Below, one piece after another: positions 52,718 to 61,282 of a stretch of 64,000 nt of DNA (its first letter is position 1; every line of letters begins with the position of its first letter). The stretch is from Streptomyces clavuligerus. GTDB taxonomy: Bacteria; Actinomycetota; Actinomycetes; Streptomycetales; Streptomycetaceae. The stretch is taken from positions 5,394,001 through 5,458,000 of the forward strand of contig NZ_CP027858.1 in NCBI RefSeq assembly GCF_005519465.1, in the 5' to 3' direction. The position numbers and the translations under genes are program-made. The notes under the pieces were generated by a model. That model ran no database searches. It was not told where the DNA came from and saw only the letters and a list, made by a program, of their open reading frames with translations.

Positions 52718-53980
52718 TTACACCGCGGCCGGGCTGGCCGGGCCGGAGTCGGGGGCGGTGGCCGGGGTGGCCGGGGTCTTCTGGAACCCGTCCTGACCGG
52801 TGACGACACCGGCGGGCGGCGGGGTGACGGCGGCCATGGCGGTGGTGACCACACCGGGAGCGTCCGTCTCCTCGGCGGTCTCGGCCTCGTTCACGTTGGT
52901 GTGGTCGACGACCTGGCGGCGGGAGTAGACCCAGATCGCGACGGAGGAGCCGATCAGGAAGGCGAGGACGACACCGACGCCCCAGGGGCCCTGCTTGGTG
53001 ACCAGCTCGGAGAGGGCGGCGACCAGACCGGCGGCCGGCAGGGTCAGACCCCAGGCGACGAACATCCGGGTGGCGGTGGACCAGCGGACCACACCGCCCT
53101 TGCGGCCGAGGCCCGAGCCCATGACGGCGCCGGAGCAGGAGTGGGTGGTGGAGAGCGAGAAGCCCAGGTTCGAGGAGGCCAGGATGACGCTCGCGGCGCT
53201 GGTCTGGGCGGCGAAGCCCTGCTGCGGCTGGAGGTCGGTCAGGCCCTTGCCCATGGTGCGGATGATGCGCCAGCCACCGAGGTAGGTGCCGAGGGCGATC
53301 GCGACACCGGCGGAGACGATGACCCACATGGGCGGGTTGGAGCCGGGGGCGAGGACATCGCCGGCGACCAGGGCCAGCGTGATGATGCCCATCGTCTTCT
53401 GGGCGTCGTTGGTGCCGTGGGCGAGCGAGACCAGGCCGGCCGAGGCGATCTGCCCCGCGCGGTAGCCCTTGGCGCTGGTCTTGTCGTCGATGTTCTTGCC
53501 GAGCTTGTAGGTCAGCTTCGCGGCGAGGTAACCGCCGATACCGGCCACCAGGGGGGCCGCGAGGGCGGGGATCAGCACCTTGGTGACGACGGTGCCGCCG
53601 TTGACGCCGCTGATGCCGACCGAGGCTATGGTCGCGCCGATCAGACCGCCCATGAGGGCGTGCGAGGAGCTGGACGGCAGGCCGACCAGCCACGTCAGGA
53701 GATTCCAGAGGATGGCGCCGACGAGCGCCGCGAAGATCACTTCTGGTGTGATGCCTGACTCGTCGACCATGCCGCTGGAGATCGTCTTGGCGACCTCCAC
53801 GGACATGAACGCGCCGACGAGGTTGAGCACGGCGGACATGGCCACCGCGGCTTTGGGCTTCATCGCGCCGGTCGAGATGGTCGTCGCCATCGCGTTGGCG
53901 GTGTCGTGGAAACCGTTCGTGAAATCGAACACGAGAGCCGTCACGATCACAATCGCGAGCAGCAGCGTGATGTGTTCCAT
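52718..53980 (-). CDS. Low-affinity inorganic phosphate transporter (Pit family)
   Basis: A 420-residue PiT permease with ten or so membrane segments. The duplicated PiT signature is complete: DFTNGFHDTANAMATTISTG near residue 20 and LAHGTNDAQKTMGIITLAL near 200. LPSSSSHALMGGLIGA and STTHSCSGAVMGSGLGRKGG are the paired substrate loops. The last 50 residues are a Pro/Ala/Thr-rich tail. It imports metal-phosphate with protons. Two PHO-box units lie 48-69 bp before the start, so expression should respond to PhoRP. It resembles the PitH2-type transporter found beside the cob operon in other streptomycetes. Confidence 0.93.
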   Translation of the reverse strand: MEHITLLLAIVIVTALVFDFTNGFHDTANAMATTISTGAMKPKAAVAMSAVLNLVGAFMSVEVAKTISSGMVDESGITPEVIFAALVGAILWNLLTWLVGLPSSSSHALMGGLIGATIASVGISGVNGGTVVTKVLIPALAAPLVAGIGGYLAAKLTYKLGKNIDDKTSAKGYRAGQIASAGLVSLAHGTNDAQKTMGIITLALVAGDVLAPGSNPPMWVIVSAGVAIALGTYLGGWRIIRTMGKGLTDLQPQQGFAAQTSAASVILASSNLGFSLSTTHSCSGAVMGSGLGRKGGVVRWSTATRMFVAWGLTLPAAGLVAALSELVTKQGPWGVGVVLAFLIGSSVAIWVYSRRQVVDHTNVNEAETAEETDAPGVVTTAMAAVTPPPAGVVTGQDGFQKTPATPATAPDSGPASPAAV

Positions 53981-54027
53981 TTACCCAGGCAATCTTTGGA
54001 CGTCAGTGGCTCGGCGAACGTAGGTAA

Positions 54028-54049
54028 CCTGAGTGAACGGAAGGTGAAC
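54028..54049 (-). promoter_or_regulatory. PHO box upstream of pit
   Basis: On the minus strand GTTCACCTTCC (54049-54039) and GTTCACTCAGG (54038-54028) are adjacent 11-bp units matching the PhoP consensus GTTCACC. A weaker TTACCTA unit follows. Placement just upstream of a phosphate transporter makes the call strong. Confidence 0.75.
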
Positions 54050-54261
54050 TCAGGCGGGCATCCCGGTTGATCCAACTGAGGATCATGGTTCCGCTTCCGT
54101 TCTCGGGGGGCTGGATGGGCCTCTGTGACGGGATGGACGCCGATCAAAGTGGCTTTCATCACCTTTTCCAAGGATCTGACCGCTTTGCCGGGTGAGCCGT
54201 TTCGCGTCTCCCGATGGTCGCCCTCTGTAGTCGGGCGCCCGATGCTGACAGGATCGTTCAC

Positions 54262-54924
54262 ATGACCGATTACGTGCGGCAGGACGCGATCGACACGACC
54301 TGGCGGGCCGTGGTGGACACCGCCCGCAGGACCGCCGCCGAGGGCCTGGTGGTGGGCACATCGGGCAATGTCTCGGCCCGGCTCGGCGAACTGATCCTGG
54401 TCACCCCCAGCGGGGTGCCCTACGACCGGCTCTCCCCGGACGACGTCGTGGGCGTCGACCTCGACGGACGGCAGGTGCTCGGCACGCTCGGACCCACGAG
54501 TGAGCTGCCGCTCCATCTGGAGGTCTACCGCCACACCGGGGCGCGCGCCGTCGTCCACACCCACGCCGTGCACGCCACGGCCGTCTCCACGCTGGTGCGG
54601 GAGCTGCCCGCGATCCACTACATGACCGCCGCGCTCGGCGGGCCGGTGCGGGTGGCGGAGTACGCGCTCTACGGGACGGAGGAGCTGGCGCGGAACCTGG
54701 CGGGGGCGCTGGAGGGGCGGACGGCCGCGCTGCTGAGGAATCACGGGACGGTCGTGTACGCCGACACCCTCGACCGGGCCTACGACCACACGGCCCAGCT
54801 CGAATGGATGTGCCACCTCTGGCTCCTCGCCTCCTCCCTCCCGGGCCGCACCCCGACGCTCCTCACCTCCGCGCAGCTCGCGGAGACCGCGTCCAAACTC
54901 TCGACATACGGCCAGCCGGGCTGA
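54262..54924 (+). CDS. Class II aldolase (L-fuculose-phosphate aldolase-like)
   Basis: A 220-residue zinc-dependent class II aldolase/adducin-family protein. GLVVGTSGNVSARLGELILV, TPSGVPYDRL, TSELPLHLEVYRHTGARAVVHTHAVHATA (catalytic Glu, zinc His pair) and LLRNHGTVV (third His) give the full active site. The family includes fuculose-phosphate, rhamnulose-phosphate and ribulose-phosphate enzymes plus methylthioribulose dehydratases, so the substrate is open. ATG 54262 is divergent from pit. No kinase or isomerase for fucose is adjacent. Confidence 0.85.
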   Translation: MTDYVRQDAIDTTWRAVVDTARRTAAEGLVVGTSGNVSARLGELILVTPSGVPYDRLSPDDVVGVDLDGRQVLGTLGPTSELPLHLEVYRHTGARAVVHTHAVHATAVSTLVRELPAIHYMTAALGGPVRVAEYALYGTEELARNLAGALEGRTAALLRNHGTVVYADTLDRAYDHTAQLEWMCHLWLLASSLPGRTPTLLTSAQLAETASKLSTYGQPG

Positions 54925-55009
54925 CCTCCGGCCCCAGAGGGGCCGCGCGCTCCCCCCGGGGCGGGACGCCGCCGTCCCGCGGGACGGCGGCGCAGGGCAC
55001 TCTCCCCCC

Positions 55010-55275
55010 GGCGGGACGGTGCCCACTTCCCGCACCGGGCGGCCTGGCCCCTGTGACGGGACCCGAGGCCGTCCGTCTCCCACCGGGCGGGGGTGTGCCC
55101 GCTGCCGGCACCGAGACGGCCCGGCCCCGTGGTGGGGGCAGGGTCATCCCCCTGGCGGGACCCGAAGGGGCCGTCTGTCTCCCCCCGGGGCGGGGGTGTG
55201 CCCCCTGCGTGCGGGAGGGGCCTGCGGCTCCCCCTTCCCACCGGGCGGGAGTGTGCCCACGTCCCGCACCGAGTG
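55010..55275. repeat. Irregular GC-rich repeats in a gene-free gap
   Basis: The 780 bp between the aldolase stop (54924) and the hydrolase start (55706) holds no convincing gene. A block centred on CACCGGGCGGGGGTGTGCCC recurs at about 55081, 55183 and 55239, with a weaker copy near 55010. Spacing is irregular. Runs of perfect dyads (for example GCCGTCCCGCGGGACGGC near 54969) suggest a transcription stop. Confidence 0.45.
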
Positions 55276-55432
55276 GGCCGTCTGCCCGTGGTGGGGGGTG
55301 CAGGGTCGTCCCCGGAAGGGACCGGCGGAGAACCGCCCGCACTCTGCGTCGGACGTCCGGTCTGCCGGCCCTGAGGAGTCGAGCCCGGAGGCCCCCACAT
55401 CCCGCACCAATACGGCCGACCCGAGCACAACA

Positions 55433-55600
55433 AGCCCGTCCGGCGATTGAGGACGGACCCGCGTCCAACGCAAGGCTGATGCGCAAGCCGACGGACCCCC
55501 GCGCGGCCCCGTTGTCGGGGGCCAGCCCCCGAACCCCCGCGCCTCAATCGTCGGCGAGGCTGAATTTCGGGCACCCCCACGAGGCTGCAACCTCAGGCCC
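55433..55600. repeat. Streptomyces-type interspersed inverted-repeat element
   Basis: AGCCCGTCCGGCGATTGAGG (55433-55452) pairs over CCGGCGATTGAGG with CCTCAATCGTCGG at 55542-55554 (one mismatch). Inside is a hairpin TCGGGGGC-CA-GCCCCCGA (55515-55532). I recognise the GTCCGGCGATTGAGGA core as a motif common between genes in Streptomyces chromosomes. The remaining span to about 55640 holds CCCCC-rich sequence and no gene. Confidence 0.6.
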
Positions 55601-55705
55601 CACACCGCCCCCCCCGGAGGGGACCACACACCCCCAAGGGGTCGACTTGCCCCCCACCCGGGGTGTCCACTGGCAGCGGACGGACCCGGCACCGACACTG
55701 GAACA

Positions 55706-56839
55706 GTGCGACCGGTCACCGCGGCGGCAGCGGCTGCCACCACCCTGTTGGGCCTCGGCGCAGCCACCTTCGCCGTCGGCCGCCACACCAGCGACGCCAT
55801 CCTCCGCCCCACCCCCGACCGCCCCTTCCCCGGCGACCCCCGCCTCACGGTCCACGCCCTCGACGAGGACCGCGTCACCCTCAGCCGCACCCTCGCCGCG
55901 GGCCGCCCCGGCGTCTACGGGCTGCGCGGGCCCGGGGTCCACGCCGTGGTCGGCCCGGTCCTGGAGGAGGTGACCCGTTCCGCGGACACCCTCGTCCGCA
56001 GAGTGGAGCGCGTCGTCCACGGCGTCCTGGAACCGGGCGCCCGGGTCCGGCTCACCCCGCAGCTCCACCGGGGCGACCCGGCGGCAGCCCTCGGTATCGA
56101 GTACGCCGACGTCACCGTCCCCGGCGAGCTGGGCCCGCTCCCCGCGTGGTCCGTCCCCGGCGCCCGGGAGACCTGGGTCATCGCGGTCCACGGCCTGGGC
56201 ACCACCCGCGAGCACCCTCTGAACCTCCTTCCGTTCCTGCACCGCCGCCGCATTCCGGTGCTGGGCGTCGGCTACCGCGGCGACCCCGACGCCCCTCGCT
56301 CCCCCGACGGCATGGGACACCTCGGCGACACCGAGTGGCGCGACCTCGACGCCGCTCTCCGCTTCGCAGTCCGGGGCGGCGCCCGCAGGGTCGTCCTGTA
56401 CGGCTGGTCCACCGGCGCCACCATGGCGCTGCACACCGCCGCGGACTCCGCGCTGCGCGACCGGATCAGCGGACTGGTCCTCGACTCGCCGGTGCTCGAC
56501 AAGGACGCGACCCTGCACGCCCTCGCCGCCGCCCGGCACACCCCCGCCCCGCTGGTGCCGCTCGCGGTCCGGGCGGCCCGCAGCCGGGCCGGGCTCTACG
56601 ACGGCCGGCAGCTCCCGGCCCCGGTCGCGGACGCGCAGACGCTCCGGGTCCCCACGCTGATCCTCCACGGCCCGGACGACACCGTCGCCCCGTGGGAGCC
56701 CTCGCGCGAGCTGGCGGCCCGCCGCCCCGACCTGGTCGGGCTGACCACCGTCCGGGGCGCCCCGCACGCCGCCATGTGGAACGCCGACCCGGAGCGGTAC
56801 GAGGAGGCGCTGCGCCGCTTCCTCACCCCCTTGATCTGA
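55706..56839 (+). CDS. Alpha/beta hydrolase with N-terminal membrane anchor
   Basis: A 377-residue alpha/beta-fold hydrolase. The N-terminus (VTAAAAAATTLLGLGAATFA) is a probable signal anchor. The hydrolase core includes WVIAVHGLGTTREHPLNLLP (oxyanion loop), VLGVGYRGDPDAP, VLYGWSTGATMALHTA (nucleophile Ser in GWSTG), LILHGPDDTVAPWEPS (acid Asp) and GAPHAAMWNADP (His). The set is complete and resembles BAAT/S9-like or X-Pro-peptidase-type hydrolases. The substrate is unknown. GTG 55706 has only GGA upstream. It stands alone. Confidence 0.82.
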   Translation: MRPVTAAAAAATTLLGLGAATFAVGRHTSDAILRPTPDRPFPGDPRLTVHALDEDRVTLSRTLAAGRPGVYGLRGPGVHAVVGPVLEEVTRSADTLVRRVERVVHGVLEPGARVRLTPQLHRGDPAAALGIEYADVTVPGELGPLPAWSVPGARETWVIAVHGLGTTREHPLNLLPFLHRRRIPVLGVGYRGDPDAPRSPDGMGHLGDTEWRDLDAALRFAVRGGARRVVLYGWSTGATMALHTAADSALRDRISGLVLDSPVLDKDATLHALAAARHTPAPLVPLAVRAARSRAGLYDGRQLPAPVADAQTLRVPTLILHGPDDTVAPWEPSRELAARRPDLVGLTTVRGAPHAAMWNADPERYEEALRRFLTPLI

Positions 56840-56982
56840 CGCCCCGTCGGAACACGGGCGGCACACCGCCACCAGCACGGTCCGCGGCGACCCCCGGCGG
56901 TGTGCTCCTGCCGGCCCGTCCCGGCCCGTGCCCACCGGGTTCCGTTTGGGCTTTCGGGCCGTCAGCGGGAACACTGCTCCTT

Positions 56983-58488
56983 GTGACGTCCCGAAAGCCT
57001 GATGAGCAATTGGCGCGCAACTCCAGACTCCGTCTTGTCCGCCCGCGACCCCTGGCCACCGCCCGGAGGGCGGTGACGACCCGGCGCACCCGGTCGGCCG
57101 CCAGGCCACCCGAGGGCACCCCACCCCCCGCCGAGCTGGCCCGCCAGGCCAGAGAGGTCCTCGCCGACGCCGTGCGCATCGCCCGCTGGGCGGCCGTGGA
57201 GCGCGACCCCGGGCCCGTGCCCCTGGCCGCCCCGGCCCGGGACCGGGCCGCCGCCGCACTCCGTATGACCCCCCTCCAGGTGCGCGCGGGCTGGGACCGC
57301 GCCCGCCTCGCCGGACTGGTGGAGCTGCACGGCGGCACCGCCCGCCCCGGCTGGCGGCTGCGCGCCTGGGACCGGGACGACATGGCCGTGCTGCGCGGCT
57401 GGGTCGCCCTCTTCGACGCCTGGTCGCTGGCGCACCCGGCGCCCACCGAGGTCCCCCCGACCGCCGTGGCGGAAGTGGTGGAAGCCGTTCCGCAACTGCT
57501 CTCCCTCCTTCAGCTCTCGGCCGGGCCCGTCCTGGTGCCCGCCCTGCTGGACCTGCTGGAGCAGCGGGTCCAGGAGCTGCGCGAGGAGCGCTGCGAGGTC
57601 CCCTACGGCCCCGGCCACCGACCCGCGGCCGGGGGCCCCGGCGGAACGCCGCAATCGCCGCAATCATCGTCGGAACCGGTGCCGGACGGCGGAACGCCCC
57701 CCGGCCAGGACACGGCACCCCGCCCCGGGGGCGAGGGCGGGGCGCCCGTCCTGCACGGTCTGCCCTCCGTCTCCCCGCTGCTCGACTGGGCCCTCGACGG
57801 GCTCGCCGCCGTGGGCGCGCTCACCCTGGACAAGGGCCGCTCCGCCACGCTCACCCCGCTCGGCAACTGGGCGGTCTGGGTCAAGCTGGAGCAGATCTGC
57901 GTGGCCGCGCAGAGCCCCGCGGGCAATATCGAGCAGTCGGCCGAGGACATGCTCCGCGGCTGTGCCCGGCTCACCCCGGGGCCCGCCAGGGCCGAGTACC
58001 GGGCCTGGCTCGCGGCGCGCCCGGTCTCCAGTGCGGTGACCGAACTGCTGACCGTGGCCCGGGGCGAGGACGCCCTGCTGCGCGGGCTCGCCTTCGAGGC
58101 GCTGCGCGTCGTCGGCGCCCCCGCCGAGGCCGAGGTCCGCTCCGCCGCCGCCGAGGCGTCGCTGCGCCCCTACGCCCTGCTCTGGCTCGCCGAGTACGAG
58201 GGCATGGACCCCGAGGACGCGCCCGATGTCCTCAGCCGGGAGGACGCCACCTGGCTCTGGGTGGACACCGCGGCGGCCGTCGCCGACCACGGCGAGCCCC
58301 AACTGCTGCTGCGCCACCTCGACTCCGCGGTCCAGGGCACCGTCCCGGCCCTCCTCGAAGAGGTCCGGTCCGGCGGTCACCCCCGTACGGTCCAGGTCCT
58401 GGTGGCCCTGGCCGCCGCGCATCCCGATCCGGCCCTCGCGAAGGCCGTCCGCCGCGCCGCCTTCCAGGTCCACACGGGAGGCGCGTAG
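56983..58488 (+). CDS. 501-residue protein of unknown function, paralogue of the gene at 6771
   Basis: A soluble protein with a basic N-terminus (residues 1-50, Arg-rich), then LADAVRIARWAAV and a winged-helix-like stretch (LQVRAGWDRARLAGLVELHGG). A long Pro/Gly-rich linker (about 200-260) and a helical C-terminus follow (LTPLGNWAVWVKL, TELLTVARGEDALLRGL, APAEAEVRSAAAE, DTAAAVADHGEPQLL, HPDPALAKAVRRAAF). The second half aligns by eye with the protein at 6771-8279, which is almost the same length. The basic front end differs from the acidic paralogue. GTG 56983 is the only start with family-like sequence after it. Function unknown. Confidence 0.75.
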   Translation: MTSRKPDEQLARNSRLRLVRPRPLATARRAVTTRRTRSAARPPEGTPPPAELARQAREVLADAVRIARWAAVERDPGPVPLAAPARDRAAAALRMTPLQVRAGWDRARLAGLVELHGGTARPGWRLRAWDRDDMAVLRGWVALFDAWSLAHPAPTEVPPTAVAEVVEAVPQLLSLLQLSAGPVLVPALLDLLEQRVQELREERCEVPYGPGHRPAAGGPGGTPQSPQSSSEPVPDGGTPPGQDTAPRPGGEGGAPVLHGLPSVSPLLDWALDGLAAVGALTLDKGRSATLTPLGNWAVWVKLEQICVAAQSPAGNIEQSAEDMLRGCARLTPGPARAEYRAWLAARPVSSAVTELLTVARGEDALLRGLAFEALRVVGAPAEAEVRSAAAEASLRPYALLWLAEYEGMDPEDAPDVLSREDATWLWVDTAAAVADHGEPQLLLRHLDSAVQGTVPALLEEVRSGGHPRTVQVLVALAAAHPDPALAKAVRRAAFQVHTGGA

Positions 58489-58721
58489 CGCCGACCCCCG
58501 CCACCCGGCCCGGCGGGGCCGCGCCGCACCCCCGCCGGACCGGGCCGTACCCCGGAGCCCGTTCCTCCGATGTGACCCGCGTCTCCTTTGGGCGTCCGCC
58601 CCCGGCGACGCCTCCCCGCGCACCGTCCGCGCAGGCCGCGGCGGTTTCGGCCGCCCGCCGGCCCCCGGGCCGCGCCACCGAGCCCGCAAAAGCACTTGCA
58701 GCCCCCCGTTAGACTGGCCGT

Positions 58722-58745
58722 ATGGCCTTTCTCCCTGTGCATTAG
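58722..58745 (+). CDS. 7-codon leader ORF upstream of the ABC-F gene
   Basis: ATG 58722 to TAG 58745 encodes MAFLPVH. TAGACT at 58710-58715 is a good -10, which would put the transcript start at about the ATG (leaderless). The ABC-F start is 60 bp downstream. A perfect GGCGTCGACGCC dyad lies at 58748-58759 directly after the stop. ABC-F genes are known to be controlled by ribosome stalling on short leaders. No -35 is clear. Confidence 0.45.
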   Translation: MAFLPVH

Positions 58746-58805
58746 ACGGCGTCGACGCCCCCTCCGCCCGTCCCTCCGCCGTCCGATCCGCCCTGGAGTC
58801 TGTCC

Positions 58806-60404
58806 GTGATCACCGCTTCCGGTATCGAGCTGCGTGCCGGTGCCCGCATCCTCATCGAGTCCGCGTCCTTCCGTGTCGCCAAGGGCGACCGCATCGGCCT
58901 CGTCGGCCGCAACGGCGCGGGCAAGACCACCCTCACCAAGTGCCTCGCGGGTGAGGGCATCCCCGCCTCCGGCACCATCGCCCGCTCCGGCGAGGTGGGC
59001 TACCTCCCGCAGGACCCGCGCACCGGCGACCTCGACACCCTCGCGCGCGACCGCATCCTCTCCGCCCGCGGACTCGACAGCGTCCTCCGCAAGATGCGGG
59101 AGAACGAGGACCGGATGGCGAACGGCCAGGGCGCCACCCGCGAGAAGGCGATGAAGAAGTACGAGCGCCTGGAGACGGAGTTCCTCACCAAGGGCGGATA
59201 CGCCGCCGAGGCCGAGGCCGCCACCATCGCCGCCGCGCTCGGACTCCCCGACCGCGTGCTCGGCCAGCCCCTGCACACGCTCTCCGGCGGCCAGCGCCGC
59301 CGGGTCGAGCTGGCGCGCATCCTCTTCTCGGACGCCGACACCCTCCTCCTGGACGAGCCCACCAACCACCTCGACGCCGACTCGATCGTCTGGCTGCGCG
59401 ACTACCTCAAGACCTACCGCGGCGGCTTCATCGTCATCTCCCACGACGTCGACCTCGTCGAGACCGTCGTCAACAAGGTCTTCTACCTGGACGCCAACCG
59501 CTCCACCATCGACATCTACAACATGGGCTGGAAGCTCTACCAGCAGCAGCGCGAGGCCGACGAGAAGCGCCGCAAGCGGGAGCGGCAGAACGCCGAGAAG
59601 AAGGCCGCCGCGCTCAACGCCCAGGCCGACAAGATGCGGGCCAAGGCCACCAAGACCGTCGCCGCGCAGAACATGGCCCGCCGCGCCGAGCGGCTGCTCG
59701 CCGGGCTGGAGGCCGAGCGCGCCTCCGACAAGGTCGCCAAGCTGCGCTTCCCCGAGCCCGCGCCCTGCGGCCGGACCCCGCTGCGCGCGGAGGGCCTGTC
59801 CAAGTCCTACGGCTCGCTGGAGATCTTCACCGATGTCGACCTCGCCATCGACAAGGGCTCCCGGGTCGTCATCCTCGGTCTGAACGGCGCGGGCAAGACC
59901 ACCCTGCTGCGGCTGCTCGCGGGCGTGGAGCAGCCCGACACCGGCGAGGTCGCCCCCGGCCACGGCCTCAAGCTCGGCTACTACGCCCAGGAGCACGAGA
60001 CCCTGGACCCGGGCCGCACGGTCCTGGAGAACATGCGCTCCTCCGCCCCGGACCTGGACCTGGTGGAGATCCGCAAGACGCTCGGCTCGTTCCTGTTCTC
60101 CGGCGACGACGTCGACAAGCCCGCCGGTGTGCTCTCCGGCGGCGAGAAGACCCGGCTCGCCCTGGCCACCCTGGTCGTCTCCTCGGCCAATGTGCTGCTG
60201 CTCGACGAGCCCACCAACAACCTCGACCCCGCCAGCCGCGAGGAGATCCTGGGCGCGCTGCGCACCTACAAGGGCGCGGTCATCCTGGTCACCCATGACG
60301 AGGGCGCGGTGGAGGCGCTGGAACCGGAGCGGATCATTCTGCTGCCGGACGGCGTCGAGGACCTGTGGGGCGCGGACTACGCGGACCTGGTGGCCCTGGC
60401 CTGA
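58806..60404 (+). CDS. ABC-F family ATPase
   Basis: A 532-residue duplicated ATP-binding cassette protein with no membrane domain. First cassette: GLVGRNGAGKTTLTK, TLSGGQRRRVELARILF, LLLDEPTNHLDADS. A charged linker (about 245-305, EKRRKRERQNAEKKAAALN) forms the P-site tRNA-interaction motif. Second cassette: ILGLNGAGKTTLLRLLAG, VLSGGEKTRLALATLV, LLLDEPTNNLDPAS. Such proteins act on ribosomes as translation factors or to protect them from antibiotics. Length and linker fit the housekeeping EttA/Uup-like actinobacterial group as well as resistance forms. GTG 58806 has TGGAG upstream. Confidence 0.92.
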   Translation: MITASGIELRAGARILIESASFRVAKGDRIGLVGRNGAGKTTLTKCLAGEGIPASGTIARSGEVGYLPQDPRTGDLDTLARDRILSARGLDSVLRKMRENEDRMANGQGATREKAMKKYERLETEFLTKGGYAAEAEAATIAAALGLPDRVLGQPLHTLSGGQRRRVELARILFSDADTLLLDEPTNHLDADSIVWLRDYLKTYRGGFIVISHDVDLVETVVNKVFYLDANRSTIDIYNMGWKLYQQQREADEKRRKRERQNAEKKAAALNAQADKMRAKATKTVAAQNMARRAERLLAGLEAERASDKVAKLRFPEPAPCGRTPLRAEGLSKSYGSLEIFTDVDLAIDKGSRVVILGLNGAGKTTLLRLLAGVEQPDTGEVAPGHGLKLGYYAQEHETLDPGRTVLENMRSSAPDLDLVEIRKTLGSFLFSGDDVDKPAGVLSGGEKTRLALATLVVSSANVLLLDEPTNNLDPASREEILGALRTYKGAVILVTHDEGAVEALEPERIILLPDGVEDLWGADYADLVALA

Positions 60405-60490
60405 CCGGACGCCGTTCCGGTGCCGGTCCGGGACCGGCACCGGAGCCCGTACGGGCCCGGGACGCGGGGTGCCGACCCCGGCCAGCGCAC

Positions 60491-60531
60491 TGATCCACTG
60501 CCTATGGATCATTCGGCTCACGGGTGATCCA
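60491..60531. promoter_or_regulatory. Clustered TGATCCA half-sites
   Basis: TGATCCA (60491-60497) faces TGGATCA (60505-60511) as an inverted repeat with a 7-base spacer, and TGATCCA recurs at 60525-60531. They lie in the 423-bp gene-free interval before the small HTH gene. A TATAGG element near 60718 may be that gene's -10. Nothing else is seen in the interval. Confidence 0.35.
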
Positions 60532-60827
60532 TCATCTGAGTGAGCGTGTCTCATCCATCCGTCGGGGCGCCGCCCGCGGGCCACCGGGCGCTCCCGGTGG
60601 TGCCCCCGTCGGCATGCTTCGGAACGTACCTACTCTGACCTGCCCACTTGTCGGGACGACCCGCTTCTGTGACGGACGTCTCGAACACGGAATGAACCTT
60701 TCGGGGTGCCCGGGCCGTATAGGGACTGATGAAGGTCGTCTTATGGACCTTGCCGAATGGGTGGCCAGGAAGGGCGCAAGGGGTGATCATGAGAAGTCCA
60801 GAGCGCACTTCCCATGAGGAGGCACGG

Positions 60828-61049
60828 GTGGCCGAGACTCTGAAGAAGGGCAGCCGGGTGACCGGCGCCGCGCGCGACAAGCTCGCGGCAGACCTGAAGA
60901 AGAAATATGACTCCGGTGCGAGCATCCGGGCGCTGGCCGAGGAAACCGGCCGGTCCTACGGGTTCGTCCATCGGATGCTGAGTGAGTCCGGAGTCACACT
61001 GCGAGGACGCGGTGGAGCCACACGGGGCAAGAAGGCCGCCTCGGCCTGA
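60828..61049 (+). CDS. Small helix-turn-helix DNA-binding protein
   Basis: A 73-residue protein of a compact type common in Streptomyces: LKKGSRVTGAARDKLAADLK, then the helix-turn-helix SIRALAEETGRSYGFVHRML and LSESGVTLRGRGG, ending in a basic tail. GTG 60828 has GAGGAGG upstream, and a longer in-frame reading to 60729 does not fit. The helix-turn-helix resembles resolvase- or Sigma-70 region-4-like folds. It is probably a nucleoid-associated or regulatory protein; targets are unknown. Confidence 0.85.
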   Translation: MAETLKKGSRVTGAARDKLAADLKKKYDSGASIRALAEETGRSYGFVHRMLSESGVTLRGRGGATRGKKAASA

Positions 61050-61224
61050 GCGGCCGGCGGCCGGGCTCTGTCCGGTTGTCGAGTGCTCACCCGGCCGGCC
61101 CGACAGCGGGCCGGGTGGACGCTCCGGCAGTCGCCGCTTCCGGCGGTGCGGGTCCTGTGGACCTCGCCGTACGGTGGCGGGGGCTCGGCCATGGCGGACA
61201 AGTCCCCGGGGACGGGTGGTTACT

Positions 61225-61255
61225 GTGCAGTCGCTTAGCTAGTCTGCGACTGCAC
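61225..61255. promoter_or_regulatory. Perfect inverted repeat in the enoyl-CoA hydratase promoter region
   Basis: GTGCAGTCGC (61225-61234) and GCGACTGCAC (61246-61255) are perfect 10-bp arms around TTAGCTAGTCT, which itself resembles a -10. The element is 28 bp before the start codon. It may be a repressor operator or an mRNA hairpin in the leader. Confidence 0.55.
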
Positions 61256-61282
61256 CGATCACCCCCGAACCGGAGGCGCCCC

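Noticed and set aside
54925..55705. Several 60-200-codon frames in the repeat-rich gap
   Set aside because: All are Gly/Pro/Arg-rich, overlap on both strands, lack ribosome sites and follow the repeat units.
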